From: Hyaloscypha bicolor E
Taxonomy: Eukaryota > Ascomycota > Leotiomycetes > Helotiales > Hyaloscyphaceae
Direction: 5' to 3'
DNA length: 64,000 nt
Assembly: GCF_002865645.1 (NCBI RefSeq)
Contig: NW_020194554.1
Span: 682,001-746,000, forward strand
Below, piece by piece: positions 50,443 to 62,109 of this stretch (position 1 is the first letter of the stretch; each line of letters begins with the position of its first letter). Under the pieces are notes generated by a model, which worked only from the letters and a program-made list of their open reading frames with translations, made no database searches and had not been told where the DNA came from. The translations under genes and the position numbers were made by a program.

Positions 50443-50741
50443 TATTAGTATAGCTATTTCTTTAGGAATTATATAAGTAGTTACGGGATATGAAATACGG
50501 GATATAGGTAATAGGATATAAGTAATAGGATATGGGATATAGGATATAGTTATATAGCCTTATATTCTATTAGTAACTCGATTAGTAAACTAGACTTCTT
50601 TAGGCTTAGCAGATTTAGGAATTATATATTAATACTATAATACTATAATTCTTATTTCTAAATAATAATAACTTTACTAACTAATATAACTAGTATTTCT
50701 ATACTTATATAATAATACTATATATTACTAGTAAACTAATA
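50443..50741 (+). repeat. 3' LTR of the copia element
   Basis: Second copy of the LTR, preceded by an A/G-rich stretch near 50400-50410 (AGAAGAAAAT) that may be the polypurine tract. It keeps the same GGATAT hexamer array. Confidence 0.87.
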
Positions 50742-51900
50742 GTAATAAAATATTATTAGGCCTTTATATCTTTATTAAAAAGCTAAAAAAATTATATCTA
50801 TAATTATAAATTTCAAAGTATTTATTTCTATCTAAATCTTTAAAGCTAAATTAAAATAATAAAGTATTAGTATTATTATAAATATAACTTTTAGTTTCTT
50901 AAAAGCTTTATTTATTTCTATATTCTAGTAAAAATAATATTATAGTTTTTTATTAGTTTTTAATAAATTAATTAATCTTTTTATTATCCTGAAATATTTA
51001 TAAATAAATCTTTAATAGAAATTAATAAAGCCCAGAAATATTTAAACTTTTCTAATATTATTTTTTAAGATTAATTATTTTCTAATAGCTATAATTCGGC
51101 TAGCTTTTATTTCTATATTATTTAAGCTAATTCTAAATTCTAAAAATTCTATTTTCTTTATATTAAACTTATATTTTACTAAGTTTATAAAGAACTAATA
51201 TTATTATAATTATTTAAATATATATCGAATTATTATTATATATTATTCTAAGTTTTTAGAATAAATTAGAATACTATTTAAATAAATTATATAAATAATA
51301 TTTATAAGGCCTATTATTATATAATTAATATATATTTGAAATATTATTAGAATATTAAAAAGCCTAAAAAATATAATATAATACTTAAAATATTTATAAT
51401 ATATTTGAAATATTGTTTTTTATTTATTATTTTCTCGAATTTATAATTAGTAAATAAATATTTTTTAAATCTAGCTTTATATATACTTTTATTTTATAAA
51501 ATCTATTTATTATTTTACTAATAAGTTATAATAATATTCGATTCTTAATAGTAATTCTATTTAGGTCCCGATAATTAATATATAATTATAAGCTATTTTC
51601 TTTTTTAAAATAAATATAATTAAATTATTAGCTAAACTAGTAAAATAATAATAAAAAAATTTAAGCTAATATTAAGATATTTCTAAAGAATTTCAAGTTT
51701 TCTTCCTAATAAAATATATATAAAACTATATAATAATTAGAATTCTGGTTTCAAATTTATATAATATTCTATTATATAATAGTTAGGTGATATATTTATA
51801 GCCTTTATAAAAAATATCCGAAAAAGATTTTAATATTTTTTAAGAAATAAAGTTATTTTATTTATGGTAATAGTAATAACTTTTCATTTATTTATTATAG

Positions 51901-51996
51901 AATAAGTAATTAATAGAATAAGTAATTAATAGAATAAGTAATTAATAGAATAAGTAATTAATAGAATAAGTAATTAATAGAATAAGTAATTAATAG
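51901..51996. repeat. Perfect 16-bp tandem array, 6 copies
   Basis: AATAAGTAATTAATAG repeated six times with no mismatch, inside the degraded gypsy-like element. Confidence 0.95.
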
Positions 51997-53389
51997 AAAA
52001 ATATATGTTTTATATTTTATTATTTTAATAAACTTTCTAGTATTTAGAACTTTAATCTTCTATAATTAAATCTAATATTTCTATATTACTTCTTTAAAAG
52101 AAATTTAAAGATTAATTTAATAAAACTATAAAAATTCAAATATTATATTAATATAGTTTAAATTAAAATTATAAGATATAAAATATATATTAGTCTTCTT
52201 TTAGTTCTCTAGTATATTCTTAATAGTAACCTTAAAAATATAGTTTTTATATAAGGAAATTCTTTTTTCTTTTAATAAAATTAAAGAAATTACTTCTAAT
52301 ATTAATAAAATATTTATATCTAAAGTTAGCTTTTTTTTAACTTCTATATTTGAATTAACTAATATTATAACTTTATATTTCTTTCTTTTATATTCTTTTC
52401 TTTTTTTTTTCTTTTTTCTTTAATTCTTTTTCTTTTATTATTTTATTAGCTTATTATTATATTTCTAGTAAATAAATAAATTCAAGTTATTTTTAATTCT
52501 TATAGCTATAAATATAAGCTTTCTTTTTTTATATAAAATATTCTTTTAATAATTAATTTTATTCGAATATTTTATTTTAAACTATTAAATAAATTATTTT
52601 GCTTTTATAATAAACTCATATATTCTAAATTATCTAATAGGCTATTTAAATAGAATATAAAGCTTTAAATACTCTAATTTAGCTATTATTTTAAATTTTT
52701 AAATTTAGTAAATATATTATTACTATAGTTCTTTAGATCTAAAATAGAATTTTTTATAAACTTAATAAAGGTCTTTTAATCTATAATATTAATACTTATT
52801 AATTACTTCCTATATTTCTAGATATTTCTAGCTATATTCTTAAAATAAAAAGTATAATATATAATTTTTATTATATCTATAGCTCAAATAATTATACTAT
52901 TTTTATATTATTTTAGCTTTATTTAATAAAAGAAATTCTAGGCTTTCTTAATATTCTTTCTTTTATAAATTAGTAATTCTCGGGTTTTTAAAGCCTTATA
53001 AATTAATAATATTACTAGAGATATAATAGGCTTTATATTAAATATTTAAATATTTTTAAGATAATAGATTTAAGCTTCTAGCTTTTTTAGATTCTTTCTT
53101 TATTATATCTCTATTTCTAATTTAGTAATATAATAATAAGCTACTATTAGCTTCTCTATTATTATTATTTTACTAGCTAGTTTTAATAATATCTAAATTC
53201 TATTTTCTTTTTCTAATTAGATAGTAGTAAAAGTATTTAACTAGATATTATTCTAAATACTTAACTAGATTATTCTAGTAATAATAAAAGTACTTCTTCT
53301 AATTAATATTTTAACTATTTGTAATTTTATTTATTAATGGCTTAATTATTTTATAATAAACTACTTTTCGAAAATTGAATTAATTAGAA

Positions 53390-53678
53390 TATAAGATATA
53401 GAATAATAGAATAATATATAAATAGTTAAAATAAATAAGTTTTAGAGTAATACTTATAAATATAACTAATTACCAAGAATTAATTTTAATAAAAAACTAA
53501 TTAATACTTCTTTTTAAAGCTAAAAGTATTTTCTTATATATCTTTTATTATTTAGCTAAATATATAAAGCTTTTTACTTAATTAGAAAATATAATTTTAT
53601 ATAAGCTTTACCTAAAATAGAAAACTAGATTTATAATATTTAATACTCGTTTATATACTATTATATATATCTATTATA
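53390..53678 (-). repeat. Right LTR (289 bp) of the outer element
   Basis: Direct repeat of 38453-38741, same length, scattered transitions. It would be the 5' LTR if the element is read on the minus strand. Confidence 0.9.
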
Positions 53679-53683
53679 GAAGT
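53679..53683. repeat. Right 5-bp target-site duplication (GAAGT)
   Basis: GAAGT directly after the right LTR, identical to the left copy. Confidence 0.85.
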
Positions 53684-55144
53684 ATTTAATAATATATTTA
53701 ATAAAAAAAGTAAAATAAATAGCTATTAGATTCGAGATATTATAATTCTTTTAATATTATTATTTTATTATCTAATATATAAATTTATATATTAAATTAA
53801 AATATTAGATAATATTTATATTTAGTTTTTATTTAATAATACTTTTAATTTTCTTAAATTTAAGGCATTTAATATTTATTTTATTTAGGGGCCGAGATTT
53901 CTTTATTTTTTTAATAAATTTAGCTTTATAATTATTTTAATAATAAATTTCATTTATTATATTAATATAAAAATATTAAAATAATATAATCTTAAAATTA
54001 GATATTTAGATAATATATTCTTATTTAAACTTTTAATATATTTTTTAAAGATTTTAAAATAATAAAAGATATAATTTCTTTATTTAATCTTATTATAAAA
54101 TTAATATATTATTTAAATAAAAGAAATATATATTAGATAAGGCTAGAATTCTATTATTAAAAAAATTATATTAAATAAACAAAAATATATAGCTATTTAA
54201 ATAAATTTAATAATAGTTTTTTTACTTGTTTTTTCTATAATTTATTTATTATAAAAGAAGTATATTTTTATAAATTTATAAATAATTCTAAGGCTTTTTT
54301 TATAATAATTATAAATATATCTTTATTTTAAATAACTGGCTTATTATTTAAAAATCTTATATTAGTACTTTATATTATATAAACTTTAAAAAAAATTTAA
54401 GAAATATATAAATCTATTAATTTTTCTTTTAAACTTTATTAATAAATAAAAGTATTTCTTTAGTTTTAAGCTCGAATAAATTACTATTTTAGTTTTTTAT
54501 TAATAAAATATAATTATATTATAAATAAAAGTAATAATAAACAAATTAGATATTAAGTAATTATATTCTGGTATTAAAATTTAAATCTAAAATATAATCT
54601 AGTAATATTTAATTAAATAGTTTTTATTTTTATTAAAAGAAATTTTATTTAGCTAATATTTTTGGCTTTAATAAAGCTTTTTAATAATATTTTTTTTCTT
54701 TATATATAATTCCTTTTATTAATTTATAATAGCCAAGTTATTTCTATAATCTAGAAATAAAGCTTTTAGCTTTTATTTAATAATAATAAATTCTAGGCTT
54801 TTTTTAAGCTTATATTATTTTTTTATTAAAAGAAATTACTAAAATTTAAAAATTATAATATAAAGTTATAAACCGAAATTTATTATTAATAATATTATAT
54901 TACTTATTACTAAAATAGCTTTCTTAATTATTAATTTTAATATTATTAGATATATAATAATTATAATAATTATTTTTATTAATATAGCTATTATACTTTA
55001 TTATTTAAATTATTAAATAAAGCTTATTTAAAATATATTAGTTTTAAAAATATATTTACCTAATTAATATATAAAGTATATTAATAAAAAAATAAAGCTT
55101 TGGCTTTAAAATTATAAATTATAAATAAGAGCTTATATTTTATA
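53684..55144. repeat. AT-rich RIP-degraded sequence
   Basis: No readable frame or complete element; continues the degraded block up to the pogo-like insertion. Confidence 0.65.
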
Positions 55145-55146
55145 TA

Positions 55147-57238
55147 TAGCAGAACCTCGATATAATAATACCAATTTTAGCGCCTTTTTCTAATAATATA
55201 CCGAGGTATTATTAAATCAAGGATTATATATACATATAAAAAATAAGGAAGAACTAAAGATATATAAAGAACCTCTCAATCCTAATGCCTTACTACTTAT
55301 AAAGTACCTCCTGAAAGCTCTAAATAAGCCTGCTTTGCTTTTCCTACGTTCCTTTGGATAAATGTAGCTTTTAAAGCGTCAAGCTTATATATAACCTCAC
55401 TTTGTCTATCCTCCTATTACTTCTCATAAAGATTTACCAAATCAAGTATAGCTATTACTTCAGCTAGCTTCACTTTCCTAATCTCTTCCTCCTGCTCCTC
55501 CTGCTCCTCCCCCTCTATATCAGACTGAGTATCCCCTGAACCTCTACGAGTATAGCGATTCACAATTACCTCTAGTATTATACTCTCTTCTTCTATAATT
55601 GCCTCGTCAATTGGTATAATAAATTGGCTAATGGGAAGAGGATCGTTGAATTGGGTAGTACTCTGAATAGCCAATTAAAGGGCTTCGATGGTTTCCTTGT
55701 CTTTTGCTTATTGAGTAGCCCATTCCTCGTCCAGTTCGCTATGGGCATCGAGATCTCTACCAAGAAGAGGTTTTGCAATAAGACTTGATTTGTACCAGTA
55801 ATTAGTAATCGTAGAAGCTTTGATATAGTTATTCCAAGCATATACTATCCAGTTAATCATATAGAGTAGAGTAACTGTTTTATTAGGGTCCTTATTCGCC
55901 TCAAATTACTTGATTATATAGCCAACCCATTACTTGCAATAATAAAGCTTAAAGATATTAATAATGTCCTGATCTGCCGGTTACTAATACGATATCGTAT
56001 TAGGAGGTAGCCATTCTACTCGTACGTAAAAGAGAGCTCGTTTTCCACTAACGAGATTAACGCCATATTCATATCCTGAGAAGTTGTCCATAAAGAGAAG
56101 AATATACCGGCCTTAAGTAGAATATTTGCAATTGAGCCAATAGAGGTATTCTGTATAGATGATACCAGTCATCTACTTGGAATTATTATACCGGTATTAT
56201 ATACCCAAAAGTCGACGATTGACATGCTTAAAGTATCGAGGGTTCTTACTCTTCCCAATTAACCAAGGCTCCCACTTATTAGTACCTGTGGCATTGACCG
56301 TAAGAACAAGAGTAATTCGCTCTTTACTCCTTTTGCCTCCATTACTAGCCTCAGTTACTAGTATACGATTTGGTGATATTTTCCAGTATAAACCAGTCTT
56401 ATCCATATTCAAGACGTTCTCAGGAGGGTATATGGCTGCCAGGTCTCGATTTTCCTGTATTTGCTTGATATTTTCAGGGCTTTCGATATCTGCCGTACCG
56501 CCTTCGCCATAGTAAATATATTCCTTAATATAGAAGCGATTCTTGAAGTTGGTTAACTACCCATTGGACTATTTAGGCTCTGGTTGCTCGCAATATTGGG
56601 GGAGAAGGTACCAGATTTCATATGCCTTTTACTTGAGAATATCGCCTGTAATTATCGCTTTTTGCTACTGTATCTTCTGCTGCTATTCAAAGAGTACTAA
56701 TTCAAGATCAGGCCAATCAGATTGGCTCAAACGTTGACCCGTAAGGCTTGTATCTTTTCGTATATTGGTATTAAGGTAATCGAATTGAGTACTAAGGCTA
56801 AAGGAAACAGTAGATTAGTTGATTTTGTAGTGGAACTCGTCCTGGAACCACTTAATAAGATTAGTATGCATAGCTTTAGGATGGGATTACTTGTACCTCC
56901 GTAGTACTCGGCAATCAGCTTCTGTCATGCCTCTTCGTCTCTTTTTGGGCTGTTTAGGGGCTAGAGAACCAGAGGTAAGATCAAGGGGCTGTGATTCGGT
57001 GAGATCGAGAGCCTGAGAGGTACCGGAGGGCCCTGGAGTATTAATAAATTGATCCATTTTCAGGCTAAAGTAGAATGATATACTATTAAAAATTAAGGGT
57101 TGGGACCGAAAAACCTTATAATAATCGTAATACCAAGGATATTATAAGCCTAAGGCTAAAAAAGTACAGGACCCTATAGCCGTATCGTATTACTAAGGAT
57201 ATTGCTATATCGGGGATCGCTATAGCGAGGTTCTGCTA
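55147..57238 (-). mobile_element. Pogo/Tc1-mariner-type DNA transposon (2.1 kb)
   Basis: Ends are inverted repeats beginning TAGCAGAACCTCG, flanked by TA on both sides (55145-55146 and 57239-57240). It keeps near-normal composition inside an AT-desert, so it is a recent arrival. It encodes a CENP-B-like/DDE_1 transposase on the minus strand. Confidence 0.9.
55417..57057 (-). pseudogene. Pogo-like transposase (HTH CENP-B / DDE_1), disrupted by stops
   Basis: From ATG 57057 the frame starts MDQFINTPGPSG and a basic stretch (PKKRRRG). It continues, interrupted by several CAA/CAG-to-TAA/TAG type stops and a possible small shift, through a CENP-B-like HTH region (IKWFQDEFHYKINQS). It then enters an intact DDE core start, NMDKTGLYWKISPNR, followed by LTVNATGTNKWEPWLIGKSK at 56197-56412. 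The second acidic residue lies in LLFMDNFSGYEYG near 56080, and the third probably in PADQ near 55970. The C-terminus is acidic (EGEEQEEQEEE) and ends at 55417. Such enzymes cut and paste at TA sites. With all catalytic positions visible but several stops, this is an inactivated copy that has had light RIP. Confidence 0.85.
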
Positions 57239-57240
57239 TA

Positions 57241-58260
57241 AGAGCTTATATTTTAAATAAAAGCTTAATTTTCTTATATATTTACTAAATATATTTATTA
57301 TTTTTATTTTTTTATTATTATTTTTTTATTATTATTTTATAATTTTTAAAGATTCTTTTTATAATAAATTTAGTAAAATATATAAGAATTAAATTATAAA
57401 ATAATAATTAAAGTTATAAATTTTTATATAATAAATACTTTAACCTATTTTATAATTAGTTTTTAGAGAATAGCTTTAAGGTATTAAATAATAATAAATA
57501 AATTTTATATTTTTTATATTTTATATAATAAACTTTATTTTTTTATTCTTATTTCTTATAATATAGGCCGATTTCCTTTTATAAAAAACCTTTTATAAAT
57601 TATACTTTATTAGTAATTATATATATTATTATAATAAAGTAAAAATAATACTTTTAAAACTTATATTTGAAATAATTATTATTATTTTAAAGTTTATTTT
57701 TGGCTTATATTTAGCCTATTACTAGCTTATTATAAGATTTTTTTATAGGCAAATAATAAAGCCTAATTCTATAGTATTATTATTATAAGTATTTATAATA
57801 TTAATCTGGCCTAATTTTTTAATATTTTTATATTATCTAAAATAGCTCTAAAGTATTCGAGTTTAAATTTATTTAGTAAACAAATAAGTATTAAAAGAAA
57901 GTTTTACTAAAAAAAAATAGCCCTTACTAGTTTTATTATATAAGAGTACAAGTATAGTTTTTCTTTATTTCTAATTAGAACTCTTTTTTTATCTTATTTT
58001 CGTTAATAATTTCTGATTTAATAATTAAGTCTTTATTACGAAATTATATAAAGAATTTCTTTAGTAATTTCTTTTTAAGTATTAAGAATACTATAATTAT
58101 AACTTATATAAACTAGTAAATAGAAAATTAATTAAATAATTAGATTAAAGAAAAAGGGTATTTAGATTAAAGTAAATATAAAGTAAGAAGGAATTTATAA
58201 AGAAAAGAATAATACTTTTTTAAAGGTATTTATATTAAACTAACTTATACTATAGGCAAA
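57241..58260. repeat. AT-rich RIP-degraded sequence
   Basis: Right end of the large degraded block; no frame or element ends recognised. Normal composition resumes at about 58260. Confidence 0.65.
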
Positions 58261-59024
58261 GTACTAGATATATTTTTGAAAAGTGTTTACTTTGGGTTCC
58301 TTGGGAACTTGTTTGGGCTCCTTGAGTATTCTCGTTAAAACTTGATAAAAATAATATGAGAGAATAGAGGTCAGATCAAGTATAATTGGCTAGAAAGCGA
58401 GAAGTCAAAACACGTGATAATGTGGTAAATCTTGCTCAGGATGATCAGGCTAAGCTCAGGTAAGCTGCTCAGGGTGCTCAGGTTACTCAGGTGAGTTGAC
58501 TGAGCCGAGGGTGAGCCGAGGGCGATTAGCGCCTGAGCAAGAGCGGCAAGCTGACTAACTGAATGCGACGCGCAAGAAAGAGAATATTGATCCATAATAC
58601 CACCATATTCTCATGGAAAGATTGCCTGGTGATTCTCATCTCTCTCCTCACAAACATATGAAACGTGAGCGAAGATGAAAGCAGGGTCCCTTTTCAGTTC
58701 TCGCTAGGGTCTAACTTCTTTGCCTCTCTCGGAGACTCCTGAGGATACTCCTTGAGCTTCAAGTACGACCACTATTGCTCACACAAGATTGGGACATTGA
58801 ACTCGATTACAAAGCCGATATCGCTATTATCCATCATATTCATCTAAAGAAATCTATCATATTAACATGAACAACGAGCTATAGTCCATGGTATTGACCA
58901 TCCACCACCAACATCAACTAGCTTGCGGAATAGAGAGATTACTGAGTAGAAACGAACACTACTAGTACGGCCGCAAAGCTTTCAAGTTTTTAGCAAGAGC
59001 AATTTGGGCTCATCGGGTTTTGAC
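58261..59024. other. Intergenic region with CTCAGG-rich stretch
   Basis: Downstream of the DUF6594 gene. Bases about 58433-58530 carry many degenerate copies of GCTCAGG/GATCAGG and then GAGCCGAGG. Around 58285-58325 a GGGTTCCTTGGG/GGGCTCCTTGAG pair repeats. A 74-codon frame over the repeat is low-complexity and not accepted. Confidence 0.5.
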
Positions 59025-59951
59025 TCACCCAATTGTTCCAATGATTAGTTCGCTTTTCTTAGCACCACAAATCGCTAAGACAAACGATACTAACACTGTA
59101 AAGAGGCCCACAAATCCAAATCGAACAGCGGTGCGCTTTTCGTAATGAAGAGCGATAGTAGCTACAACAGTCAGCATTACAGCAAGCAGTAACGAGATCA
59201 GCATTGTAGCATTCTCGATCTTCGAGCTAGAGAAGGTAAAGATTGCCTTCTCTTTATTCTTGTAGAGGACAAGACTGTCCTAAAGATAGATATTTTAGAA
59301 ACACTTCCCATCAAGCTATATGGCGTCATACCAAGAACAAGTACCTTAGGGAGGTTCTTGTAAGCAGCCGCGATAGCCAACTATCTGCGACTGGGTCGAG
59401 TGAAACAAAGTCGACGGTATCTTCCTCCGCTCGGTACCACGGCGACTCCAGATCTCCTGCTTGATCCCTGTGTTCTAGGTAGTTTTTGGTACTATCAACA
59501 ACCGGCTGCTCGCAATTCATCCAGTCTTTAAGCAAGCCAACATGCTCATACGACGGGCAACTGAGGTTGAGCACTTTCTCATATTGAAGGAGGGTTGAGT
59601 CTGACCCGATTCTCAGTAAATCCCAAAGATCGTGTTCTCAATATAAGTCTTACAATAATCATTCAGCTTGTGACGGATTGTGCTGACCAGCTGAGTGCGC
59701 TCGATAGAGCCCGAGAAGGCTTGCCATGATTTTAAGTCCTCAGGGGTGGTGAGGCTAAGCTTTTTGTCCTCCTGTTGCAGTTGAGATTCAAGGTCCAGAA
59801 TCTCACTCTGTAGATATAAAAGATTCCTGGTACTAAGACTGCGGAACTTTCTAAAAATTGAGAGAGTTTTGTCTTTGCAGACCAGCCCAGAAAGCTTTGG
59901 ATAGCCTGGCGGCAATTGAGCGAATGGAACTGGTGGAGGTCGAGGCGACAT
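59025..59951 (-). CDS. DUF6594-type membrane protein (3 exons, 273 aa)
   Basis: Exons 59951-59654, 59600-59332 and 59279-59025, separated by introns of 53 and 52 nt, all in phase. The N-terminus is proline rich and has GYPKLSGL, then an F-R-K-F..L..R.LLYLQSEILDLESQL pattern with a predicted coiled coil. A charged middle part follows, and the last exon holds two to three hydrophobic helices after an IFTFSSSKIENATML stretch. This order matches fungal DUF6594 proteins, a large expanded family of unknown function with a membrane-anchored C-terminus, often in variable parts of genomes. The frame is intact. The second intron donor (GTATGA) was chosen because it is the only one that joins the membrane domain in phase. 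Confidence 0.78.
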
Positions 59952-61410
59952 TCTGACATTACAGATTGCAAAGAAGTATTAAAATGTGCGACTTCTGTCA
60001 CTTATTTCTAGTCAAAAGCCAGAATAGCGCGAACATCCAATGTCGGTGCAGCAGGGAAATTAGAAATTTAAGTTACACGAAACCAGTGTTTGTGGTGGCG
60101 ATGACAATTCCCGTGGGGGCGATGACAATTCCTGTGGTGGCAATGCTCAATGCCCACCGCGGACGGTGATACGCTTTCCGCCGACCGTAATTTGTGCAGC
60201 AAATCAATACCTGTTGATTTCGACTCCATTTGCATTGATCTCTTGATGTTTGAAACATCTCCTCTCAAAACTTTAGAGTTCGAATGGTGGCTGCTCCAAA
60301 GAGGCTTTACCTTGCAATTGTATGAAGCACATGCCTCACATAGCCTCAATATGCAATCTTACCTCTTTCTAATTGGAACATCTCTACAGGCATGTGAAAT
60401 CCAGTGGTGGGAGTTAGTCCACTAAAGAAAAGTGACGACTGGGAATGGGCTGGAACACATAAAGTGCGCCATCATGCCATCATCTTCTTGCACACCCAAC
60501 ACTTTCATCAACATAAACGCAAATTGCTCTCGCTCACGACTCCACAAGCATTGTATACCTTTTGCCACGTTGAAAAGAGAATATTCATAATGATTCCTTA
60601 CTTCGAACAATCAACTTTCCACTTTGCCGGGGAGGGAGCAGGTTCAGGGGGTATCTTGGGGGCAATTCTCAATATACTTATTGTGATTTTGAAGCCTCCG
60701 ACTTTCTAGGTAGGCGAATCATATTCAATGAGTCTTCAAGGTCAATCTCTAAAAATAAAAATAAAGAACAGTTTTCAGCTGGCGATACCAACTTGACGTC
60801 TTCCGCACATAGATCGAACATCGAGTTTCAATAAGCCTGCCAAAGATTTTCCCCATATCATGCTTTCGATCCATGGATTCTCCAACAGCCTCAGAAATTC
60901 TTCGCGCATAGTATCGCATCCCTAGTCGCTCTCCTTCCAGACGGATAATGGGCATGAAACATTGGAGCTCTGGTGGGAACATCTCGTTCTTTTGGCTGAG
61001 CAAGGACTTGTATTGATTCAAAGTTCGAGAGACTGGAATGAACCGTCTTTGCCGCATGCTGGGACAGTAGTTTTGGGAAATGAACTAACTCACTTGAATT
61101 CGTCTGATCTAACGGCAATGAATGCTTCTCTTTGTTTTCTTTGGACTGTCCTTCATTCAACATTCAGCCTCCCCATTCTTGTACTCTACAACCCGGAAAC
61201 AACATCTCGTTTTTCAAGTCTATTGATGCTGGTATTGAAGTATCCATTCTATCATGTTATTCTGAGCTCAAGAAGCCCATACTATCTACAACTGCTTTCC
61301 AACCTTGTCAACGCGTCACGTGTACCAAGTCCAGTCACGGGGATGCATTTCAAAATGACACTTTCGCGTTAGACTTTTCGTATCCCTCTACGTTTCCTTG
61401 ATTTTAGAAT
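59952..61410. other. 1.5 kb without an assignable gene; overlapping small ORFs on both strands
   Basis: Composition is normal. A GATGACAATTCC motif is repeated at about 60098-60135. A 102-codon minus-strand frame (60749-61057) and its 90-codon neighbour (60891-61163) oppose a 136-codon plus-strand frame (60962-61372). None has a domain I recognise or splice signals that extend it convincingly. It may be a decayed gene or an unknown multi-exon gene on the minus strand. Confidence 0.4.
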
Positions 61411-62109
61411 ATTTAAATTCAAGCCCCTTCAAACATCCCGCAAATTCTAGACAGCGGGACCCTCTCCCTTTATTGAATGCCTATAGGACAAGGGACTTTA
61501 AAAAGGTGTTGCCGCTTTGTTAGGTTATCCATCGCGACCCTCTCTCTCAAGCTTTCTCCATCCAATCCAAAACATGAGATCACCCTCTCTTCGTACTGGC
61601 CCTTACCCCTCTTTTCATTTTTCTATGACTGGAGCTGGGGCCGGAATTGAAGTCGAAACTCCGCAGATCGCGCCGAGGTCAAGTTAGCGCTGCGGGATTT
61701 ATATCCCAATCGATATCAGAAAATGCCTCAGCGGGTCCACAACGCTGCCAAGACGACACAGCCATCATGACGAGATGTCATTTGAGGTTGGTATGTCAGC
61801 TGAGTAGGCGTTAGTAATAAGGGTCAATAGTTGGGGAGTCCCAATGCTGTCTCGTTGCCAGCTTTCTTCCCTTTCCCGAGTCGTCTGTGCCATTTTGATA
61901 TCAAACCGAGTCTACGTCAATAGCATTCGGAATGGAGCCGATCACTTGTTTGATGATGGGAGTAGGGCTCGTGTTCAGTTTGATCGTTTTACAGTTTCTC
62001 TGACAACAAGAGTTTTTGGAGATCAAGGTATGTTCATTCTTCATTCAAACCAGATCAGTCGTTCACAATGTAATGTACAGAAACTCGAGACAAACTCCGT
62101 CGCGGGAAT
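61411..62109. other. Intergenic region downstream of the permease gene
   Basis: No supported gene. A 107-codon plus-strand frame (61844-62167) runs into the antisense of the permease's last exon and is judged spurious. The 3' UTR of the permease probably lies at the right side. Confidence 0.4.

Larger units (their letters stand above)
44308..50741 (+). mobile_element. Ty1/copia LTR retrotransposon, 6.4 kb, nested in the gypsy-like element
   Basis: Direct LTRs of about 297-299 bp at 44308-44604 and 50443-50741 start TATTAGTATAGC and end AAACTAATA. The coding order on the plus strand is protease, integrase, reverse transcriptase, RNase H, with integrase before reverse transcriptase, which defines copia. 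It is less AT-rich than the surrounding host element, so it inserted later or met fewer rounds of RIP. A leader of roughly 0.7 kb with several short repeats precedes the gag region. No clean 5-bp target duplication is visible: ATATA precedes the left end and AATAA-like sequence follows the right. Confidence 0.9.
38453..53678 (-). mobile_element. Ty3/gypsy-like LTR retrotransposon, about 8.8 kb, split by a nested copia element
   Basis: Two direct 289-bp repeats of equal length (38453-38741 and 53390-53678) begin TATAAG and end ATTATA, consistent with mutated TG...CA ends. They are bordered by perfect GAAGT duplications. After subtracting the nested element (44308-50741) about 8.8 kb remain. 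On the minus strand near 51.0 kb a mutated gypsy-type reverse-transcriptase pattern (GLY-x-F...) can be read. Near 52.5 kb there is a Tyr-rich stretch that could be a mutated CCHC zinc knuckle. This suggests 5' to 3' runs from the right LTR to the left. All frames are destroyed by C-to-T changes. Orientation and superfamily are less sure than the ends. Confidence 0.78.

Noticed and set aside
58371..58595. 74-codon minus-strand Ser/Leu-rich frame
   Set aside because: Translation of the CTCAGG-rich simple repeat; no coding evidence.
60068..60349. 93-codon minus-strand Cys/His-containing frame
   Set aside because: The His-rich end comes from a GATGACAATTCC-type repeat; the Cys pair alone is too little to call a zinc protein or HET-like remnant.
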